A stretch of 9,217 nucleotides of DNA from an uncultured Oscillospiraceae bacterium (GTDB lineage: Bacteria > Bacillota_A > Clostridia > Oscillospirales > Oscillospiraceae): the NCBI GenBank assembly GCA_900770015.1, contig CAAGIU010000239.1, forward strand, positions 1 through 9,217, in the 5' to 3' direction. The first letter of the stretch is position 1; each line of letters opens with the position of its first letter. The position numbers and the translations under genes are program-made. Below, in pieces: positions 5,586 to 9,217 of the stretch. The notes beneath the pieces were generated by a model, which saw nothing but the letters and a program-made list of their open reading frames with translations, did no database searches and was not told the DNA's origin.

Positions 5586-6605
5586 TCAATTCGACTTGCG
5601 GTAGAACACGCTCAGCAGCAGCTGCTTAAGCTGGGCCTGGTCAATGTGGAATTCCTCGAAGATGCCGTCATCATCGGGGGTAACCGTTCCCGGGATGTGC
5701 AGCAGCTCCTGCCGGAGGGTGTAGGAGGTCAGAGCGTCCATGGTTTCGGCGGAGAGGTCGGATTGGACGAAGGGCTCCAGCACCGCTGCCAGCTCCTGAA
5801 GTTCCGAAGAGGAGAGGGACGCCGCCATCTGCGTCAGGAACCAGCCGATACGCTCCATGCGCGTTTCGTTGCTGCCCACGGCTTCCAGATCCCGGTGGCG
5901 CAGCAGCCGCTCCGTTCTAGCCGCGTCCAGGGTCACGACCGCGCCGGCGGTATAGTCGGGGTCAATGTCCGTCCAGTCCTCCGGGATGGTCAACCCGATG
6001 CCCCCCAGGTGCTCCACCGCCGCCTTGATGCCGTCCATGGTCACGGCGCAGCAGGAATCGATGGGCAGCTCCAGCAGAGCCCGGGAGACGGCCTTTTTCA
6101 TCAGGCAGCAGCTTCGCTCGTGGCTGTCGCCCACGGAATACTGCATGGCAATCTGCATATCCCCGGAGAACATAAACTCCCGGTCTTCGGTGTACACATC
6201 CACCTGGACAATGGTGTCCCGGGACATGAGAATGGGCTGGATGGTCTGGGTGTCGGGATCCAGCACCAGCAGCACAATGGCATCGGCACGTCCGTTGCTG
6301 CCGAAATCGGGGACAGCGGTTTCCTCCGGCTGCACGCTGTCCACACCCAGCAGCAGCACGGTGGTCAGGCGGCTGTTGTAGCGCCAGCGCTCACCATCGC
6401 GGATGACGGTCCTGCCCCACGGTTCTTCCGTGGTCTCCGGGACGGTTTCTGCCGTGGGTGCCGCCGTGGTTTCCGGGACAGGCGCTTGCGTTTCCGTCAG
6501 CGTCGTCTCCGGGACGGCGGTGGTCTCAGGCTCTGCGGGGCTGCTGCCGCAGGCGGTCAGCAGAAGCAGGCAGGCTGCAATCAACAAAATTATCGTTTTT
6601 TTCAT
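5586..6605 (-). CDS. LytR-CpsA-Psr (LCP) family protein, predicted lipoprotein
   Basis: A 339-residue LCP-family protein. Members transfer undecaprenyl-linked glycopolymers to peptidoglycan, or hydrolyse the pyrophosphate, at the outer face of the membrane. Residues 1-19 form a lipoprotein signal with lipobox LTAC (16-19), so C19 would be lipidated; most LCP proteins use an N-terminal membrane helix instead. A Thr/Pro/Glu-rich linker with four PETT motifs (26, 32, 44, 56) leads to the LCP domain at about 80-260. That domain shows LLLGVDS (84-90), GRADA (105-109), the SRDT arginine-aspartate pair (R129, D130), MDGIKAAVEHLGGIGL (190-205) and the arginine-rich RHRDLEAVGSNETRMER (236-252). The start overlaps the cpsC stop by four bases (ATGA). 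Two vicinal Cys pairs (166-167 and 185-186) are unusual for an exported domain. The LCP assignment is firm from the arginine motifs; the exact polymer is unknown. Confidence 0.9.
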   Translation of the reverse strand: MKKTIILLIAACLLLLTACGSSPAEPETTAVPETTLTETQAPVPETTAAPTAETVPETTEEPWGRTVIRDGERWRYNSRLTTVLLLGVDSVQPEETAVPDFGSNGRADAIVLLVLDPDTQTIQPILMSRDTIVQVDVYTEDREFMFSGDMQIAMQYSVGDSHERSCCLMKKAVSRALLELPIDSCCAVTMDGIKAAVEHLGGIGLTIPEDWTDIDPDYTAGAVVTLDAARTERLLRHRDLEAVGSNETRMERIGWFLTQMAASLSSSELQELAAVLEPFVQSDLSAETMDALTSYTLRQELLHIPGTVTPDDDGIFEEFHIDQAQLKQLLLSVFYRKSN

Positions 6606-7357
6606 GGCTTTGGTTCCGTGGACTCCGGGTTCTTCCGGACGCGCTGCTCTTTGGGCAGTACCGCCAGGGTGTTCAGATGGAGGTACCTGCGGATATCCTG
6701 GTCATTTTTAATGGTATCGTCCATCAGGTGGGCCACAATGACGGCTGCCGCCGCCAGCACCATGCCCAGCACGCCGCCCAGAGCCACATTGCGCTTCAGC
6801 GAGGGGCTGGAGGGGTTTTCGGGAACGCTGGCACGCTCCAGCATGGCAGGCTCGTCGGTATTCATCACATCGGCGATCCGCTCCCGCAGCGTCTCCGCCA
6901 CGGCGTTGCTGATGTTTGCCGCCATCACCGGATCGGTGCTGGTGGCCTTGATCTTCAGCACATGGGAGCCGGAGGGATTGGTGATTTCCAGCTGATCCAG
7001 CAGCTTCTGGTAGGTGGTATTCAGCTGCAGATCGTCAATGACCTTCTCCAGAACCGCCCGGGTGGTGGCCACGATCTGGAAGTCCACCGCCAGCTGGCTG
7101 CCGATCTGCAGGTCCGCCAGGGAGGTGATGGAGGTGGTCTTGCTGGATATATAGATCATGGAGGTGGCTTCGTAGCTGGCAGTCAGCACCTGGGTGGTGA
7201 GAACGCCCGCCAGCACGGCGCCGGCGACGAGACTGATCAGAAGGATCCAGGCCTTGTGCAGCACCACGCCCGCCAGCTCCACCAGGCCGAACAGATCCTC
7301 GCGCTCTGCGGTGTCCGGGCTGTCCATGAAATTTGCAAAATTCTCTTCCGTGCGCAA
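6602..7357 (-). CDS. cpsC: CpsC/Wzz-type chain-length determinant and BY-kinase adaptor
   Basis: A polysaccharide co-polymerase of the Wzz/CpsC type (251 residues with this start). It sets polymer length and activates the CpsD kinase through its cytoplasmic tail. A short cytoplasmic N-terminus leads to TM1 (about 36-56), an extracellular domain with a helical part around 84-165, the Pro-rich motif VPENPSSPSLKRN (178-190), TM2 (about 190-211) and a tail LMDDTIKNDQDIRRYLHLNTL (211-231), the usual kinase-contact end. The start is uncertain. The frame opens at 7528, but that ATG lies inside a perfect promoter. An ATG at 7471 has no ribosome binding site, and the following stretch uses codons unlike the rest (CTT, TTG, CGT, AGG, ATA). 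TTG at 7357 has GGGGAGGGG nine bases upstream and is preferred. ATG 7327 (241 residues) is the alternative and lacks a site. It is the first gene of the cps operon and its stop overlaps the LCP start. Confidence 0.9.
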   Translation of the reverse strand: MRTEENFANFMDSPDTAEREDLFGLVELAGVVLHKAWILLISLVAGAVLAGVLTTQVLTASYEATSMIYISSKTTSITSLADLQIGSQLAVDFQIVATTRAVLEKVIDDLQLNTTYQKLLDQLEITNPSGSHVLKIKATSTDPVMAANISNAVAETLRERIADVMNTDEPAMLERASVPENPSSPSLKRNVALGGVLGMVLAAAAVIVAHLMDDTIKNDQDIRRYLHLNTLAVLPKEQRVRKNPESTEPKP

Positions 7358-7377
7358 GCCGGTATTCCCCTCCCCTT

Positions 7378-7398
7378 CCGCACCGGGAAACGGCGCGG
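7378..7398 (-). promoter_or_regulatory. Leader hairpin just upstream of the cpsC ribosome binding site
   Basis: In the roughly 130-nt leader between the promoter and the TTG at 7357, CCGCGCCG and CGGTGCGG (minus strand) form an 8-bp stem with one G-U pair and a 5-nt loop. It ends two bases before the purine-rich ribosome binding site at 7375-7367. No T-tract follows, so it is not a terminator. It could affect translation, but that is untested and no known riboswitch pattern was recognised. Confidence 0.4.
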
Positions 7399-7469
7399 CA
7401 GATATCGTTGTAATCCTACGCAAAAGTGCCGGTTTTGGCGAAAAAGCCTGGGAATCCAGCTCCCCGGAC

Positions 7470-7492
7470 ATGGCTGTATAGTCATACACCAT
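7470..7492. promoter_or_regulatory. Imperfect 23-bp dyad over the cps transcription start
   Basis: On the plus strand ATGGCTGTAT (7470-7479), a 4-bp centre and ATACACCAT (7484-7492) form an inverted repeat with one unpaired base. It begins three bases past the -10 box and covers the predicted transcription start near 7489. The position is typical of a repressor operator. It could instead be a 5'-end hairpin in the RNA. Confidence 0.45.
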
Positions 7493-7495
7493 ATC

Positions 7496-7524
7496 ATTAT
7501 ATCGGCTGCAAACCCGTTTGTCAA
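7496..7524 (-). promoter_or_regulatory. Consensus sigma-A promoter of the cps operon
   Basis: On the minus strand TTGACA (7524-7519), a 17-base spacer and TATAAT (7501-7496) match the consensus perfectly. Transcription would start near 7489. The site overlaps the first codons of the longest possible cpsC frame, which shows that those codons are not translated from this transcript. Confidence 0.87.
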
Positions 7525-7564
7525 GCATGGGCAGCCCCGGCAGGAAGGTACCTTTTTCCGGCCA

Positions 7565-7598
7565 TTCAGGGGCTGTCCGCAGATGGACAGCCCCTGAA
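7565..7598 (-). terminator. Terminator-like hairpin after the Nudix gene
   Basis: A perfect 14-bp inverted repeat with a 6-nt loop (arms TTCAGGGGCTGTCC and its complement) lies three bases past the Nudix stop and before the cps promoter. No T-tract follows the 3' arm on the minus strand, so it is only a candidate terminator. It may instead protect the 3' end of the transcript. Its position at the boundary of two transcription units supports a role in separating them. Confidence 0.6.
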
Positions 7599-7601
7599 AA
7601 A

Positions 7602-8069
7602 TCATCGTATTTTCTTTCCGTCCAGCACCGCTTCCACCAGCCGGTCGCCCCGGTAACGCAGCGTCAGCAGAAAGAACGGCGCGTCCTGCCACAGCAGGTC
7701 CAGGAAGATCCGGTCGCCCTCCCATTTGGGCAGGCTGTCCAGGAACTCCCGGCTGATCCACTGCAGGTCGCCCTCGTCACACTCCTTCAGCTCCCCCTCC
7801 CAGCCGTCGGCGGTGAACAGGTACATATATTCGCCCTCGCCGCCTTCGCTCAGGAAGGTGACCACACCCCGGCAGCGCCAGGAGGTGAGGGTCAGTCCGG
7901 TCTCCTCCTTTGCTTCCCGGAGGAGGCATTCGTCCGGGGATTCCTCAAATTCAAACTTCCCGCCGATGCCAATCCATTTGTCGTGGTTGATGTCGTTTTT
8001 CTTCTTCACCCGGTGGAGCATCAGCACATCGTTGCCCCGGAGCAGGTAACATAACGCAGAATTATGCAT
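7602..8069 (-). CDS. Nudix hydrolase (MutT/8-oxo-dGTP diphosphatase-like)
   Basis: A 155-residue Nudix protein of normal single-domain length. The Nudix box is complete at 37-59: G37, five residues, E43, seven residues, R51-E52, E55-E56, G58 and L59. It would bind Mg2+ and hydrolyse a nucleoside diphosphate linked to another moiety. The N-terminus (SALCYLLRGNDVLMLHR) and the KWIGIGGKFE approach to the box are typical of proteins annotated as 8-oxo-dGTP diphosphatase, but Nudix substrates cannot be read from sequence alone. The ATG follows the TAA of the lipid kinase with no gap (TAAATG), and GAGGAAAG five bases upstream lies in the end of that gene, so the two are coupled. A strong hairpin follows the stop. 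Confidence 0.92.
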   Translation of the reverse strand: MHNSALCYLLRGNDVLMLHRVKKKNDINHDKWIGIGGKFEFEESPDECLLREAKEETGLTLTSWRCRGVVTFLSEGGEGEYMYLFTADGWEGELKECDEGDLQWISREFLDSLPKWEGDRIFLDLLWQDAPFFLLTLRYRGDRLVEAVLDGKKIR

Positions 8070-8963
8070 TTATTCTTTCCTCTGTATCAGCCGGTAGGCC
8101 AGATGCCTGTTCAGGATAGTGACATGGTCGTGGCCGTCCTCCCGCTCGCCGTCCAGGGTCCAGGGCATTTCCGGGTCGGCAAAGACCTCCATGCGGCTGG
8201 CGGAGCGGAAGGTGATCATGGCGCAGTCGTTGTAGCGCTGGTTCTGCACCGCCTGGATGCACTCGGCGATTTCCAAAAGGCTCCGGGGCGCCCGCACCAG
8301 CAGGATCTCCAGCAGGCCGTCGGTCATATCCACCTGCTCCGGGTTCAGGGTCAGGATGCCGCCCACGGAGGTGGAGTTGCAGATTGCGCCGAAGAGGAAG
8401 TCATCCTCCACCACCTCGTCATCCAGCTCCATGCGGATGTGCTCCTTGCGGATCTGGGACAGCTCGTTGATGCCCTCCAGCACATAGGCGGTGTGCCCCA
8501 GGGCATTTTTGATGGACTGGGGGGTGGCATAGCTGGCCCGGGTGAAGGCGCCGAAGGAGGCCACATAGGAGAAGAACCGTCCGCCGAAATCACCGGCGTC
8601 ATAGGCCACCGGCTCGCCCTCCAGCACATTCCGGGCAGCCTCCAGAATGTCCGAAGGCAGCTTCATGCTGGCGGCAAAATCGTTGGTGGAGCCTGCGGGG
8701 ATATAGCCCACGGGAATGTCCTGCCCGGCCATCAGCAGGCCGGAGACTGTCTCGTTGAAGGTGCCGTCGCCGCCGCAGCAGACCACCAGGTCCATGCCGG
8801 TGCACTGCCTGCAGACAGCCCGGGTAGCATCTCCGGGCCCGGCAGTGATGTGCACCGTCACTTCATATCCCGCCCGGTTGAACATTTCCAGAATCTCCAG
8901 CAGGTATTTGTTTGCCTTTTTCTGACCGGAACAGGGATTCATCACGAAAAACATCTTCTTCAT
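8070..8963 (-). CDS. Diacylglycerol kinase-family lipid kinase (YegS/BmrU/DgkB-like)
   Basis: A 297-residue soluble lipid kinase of the DAGK-catalytic family, about the usual length. It would use ATP to phosphorylate diacylglycerol or a related membrane lipid at the inner face of the membrane. Visible motifs are MNPCSGQKKA (8-17, nucleotide site), CCGGDGTFNE (62-71), PAGSTNDFA (89-97), the C-terminal domain start DMTDGLLEI (212-220) and the catalytic-type LDGE (270-273). GAGG (8974-8971 on the minus strand) lies seven bases before the ATG. In Gram-positive bacteria DgkB recycles the diacylglycerol left by lipoteichoic acid synthesis; whether this protein does so is unknown. Sphingoid or other lipid substrates are possible in the family. 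It is the first gene of a two-gene unit with the Nudix hydrolase. No convincing promoter was found upstream. Confidence 0.93.
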   Translation of the reverse strand: MKKMFFVMNPCSGQKKANKYLLEILEMFNRAGYEVTVHITAGPGDATRAVCRQCTGMDLVVCCGGDGTFNETVSGLLMAGQDIPVGYIPAGSTNDFAASMKLPSDILEAARNVLEGEPVAYDAGDFGGRFFSYVASFGAFTRASYATPQSIKNALGHTAYVLEGINELSQIRKEHIRMELDDEVVEDDFLFGAICNSTSVGGILTLNPEQVDMTDGLLEILLVRAPRSLLEIAECIQAVQNQRYNDCAMITFRSASRMEVFADPEMPWTLDGEREDGHDHVTILNRHLAYRLIQRKE

Positions 8964-9046
8964 GAAATAACCTCGTTGTCATTGATTTTGATTTGTGCTC
9001 ATCTGCTGTCAGCAACCACGCTAAATTGTAATTTGACGGTGGCAAA

Positions 9047-9163
9047 GCCCTCCCCTTTGGGGAGGGTGGCCGAGCGCAGCGAAGGTCAGGAGAGGTCCGT
9101 GGCAATGCGCAATTACCTCTTCCGTCAGCCCTTCGGGCTGCCACCTTCCCCGTAGGGGAAGGC
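9047..9163. repeat. Interspersed repeat: inverted pair of double-hairpin units
   Basis: Unit A (9047-9096) and unit B (9115-9163, reversed) are alike when B is read on the opposite strand: both start GCC[CT]TCCCCT, continue with a complementary GGGGA[AG]GG, then TGGC, and end AGAGGT. Unit A has the stem CCCTCCCC/GGGGAGGG (9048-9066). Unit B has CAGCCC/GGGCTG (9126-9140) and CCTTCCCC/GGGGAAGG (9144-9162). Unit B matches the layout of the repeat at 34-72. It lies upstream of the lipid kinase, contains no convincing gene and is probably a non-autonomous dispersed element. The rest of 8964-9217 shows no other feature I can support. Confidence 0.75.
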
Positions 9164-9169
9164 TTTTTT
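9144..9169 (+). terminator. Terminator-like end of the repeat element
   Basis: CCTTCCCC (9144-9151), loop GTA and GGGGAAGG (9155-9162) are followed by C and TTTTTT (9164-9169), which has the shape of a rho-independent terminator on the plus strand. No plus-strand gene ends here, so it would stop only antisense or read-through transcription heading out of the window. Confidence 0.5.
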
Positions 9170-9217
9170 CGCATTTTTGCAACCAACGCCGTTTTTTGTC
9201 GAGTATTCTATTGAGAG

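Noticed and set aside
7358..7490. Riboswitch in the cps leader
   Set aside because: A hairpin is present, but I could not match the leader to the conserved core of c-di-GMP, c-di-AMP or other common riboswitches, and there is no terminator/antiterminator pair.
4526..7597. Long plus-strand open frames across the cps operon (4526-5629, 5529-6995, 6458-7597)
   Set aside because: They are antisense to motif-bearing cps genes, overlap each other, and show low-complexity composition without recognisable domains.
8064..9155. 363-codon plus-strand frame opposite the lipid kinase
   Set aside because: The minus strand encodes a complete DAGK-family protein with a ribosome binding site. The antisense frame runs into the interspersed repeat and has no domain.
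8863..9186. 107-codon minus-strand frame upstream of the lipid kinase
   Set aside because: It translates the palindromic repeat and overlaps the kinase start; composition is Arg/Pro/Ala-rich with no domain.
9197..9203. TGTCGAG as a possible Spo0A box
   Set aside because: One mismatch from the short TGTCGAA core and no gene start nearby in the window; expected by chance.

Overview
The window is visibly GC-rich DNA with densely packed genes. Their families and the interspersed hairpin repeats around them point to a Firmicute of the class Clostridia, most likely near Oscillospiraceae/Ruminococcaceae. That placement is inference: there is no rRNA or marker gene here to fix it.

Layout from left to right. 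(1) Positions 1-160 are non-coding and carry a double-hairpin repeat. (2) Positions 161-3294 hold the acetyl branch of lysine/diaminopimelate synthesis. An aminotransferase (patA-like) and an N-acetyl-diaminopimelate deacetylase are co-transcribed on the minus strand. They diverge from dapH on the plus strand across a 140-bp intergenic region with a perfect-consensus sigma-A promoter. Together the three enzymes take tetrahydrodipicolinate to LL-diaminopimelate. (3) Positions 3367-3569 hold a 53-residue Gly/Cys/Asn-rich one-helix protein with its own ribosome binding site and terminator. (4) Positions 3603-3703 are a GA-rich 14-bp tandem repeat with one inverted copy that can fold into a long hairpin. 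(5) Positions 3709-7524 are a minus-strand exopolysaccharide control operon: cpsC (chain-length/kinase adaptor), an LCP-family lipoprotein, a small secreted protein of unknown function, cpsB (PHP-type phosphotyrosine phosphatase) and cpsD (BY-kinase). A second perfect-consensus promoter drives it. No glycosyltransferase, flippase or polymerase gene is present. (6) Positions 7602-8963 are a minus-strand pair: a YegS/BmrU-type lipid kinase followed directly by a Nudix hydrolase. (7) Positions 8964-9217 are non-coding and hold a second, larger copy of the double-hairpin repeat family, arranged as an inverted pair.

How the parts fit: the DAP genes feed peptidoglycan and lysine synthesis. The cps module would set polymer length through the tyrosine phosphorylation cycle and may attach polymer to the wall through the LCP protein. 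The lipid kinase would act on membrane lipid. The common theme is the cell envelope, but the three units have separate control signals and there is no direct evidence that they are co-regulated.

I see no clearly new defence, mobile or biosynthetic system. The points most worth checking are the small Cys-rich protein, the unknown secreted protein inside the cps operon, the repeated boxes at the two consensus promoters, and the covarying hairpin repeats.
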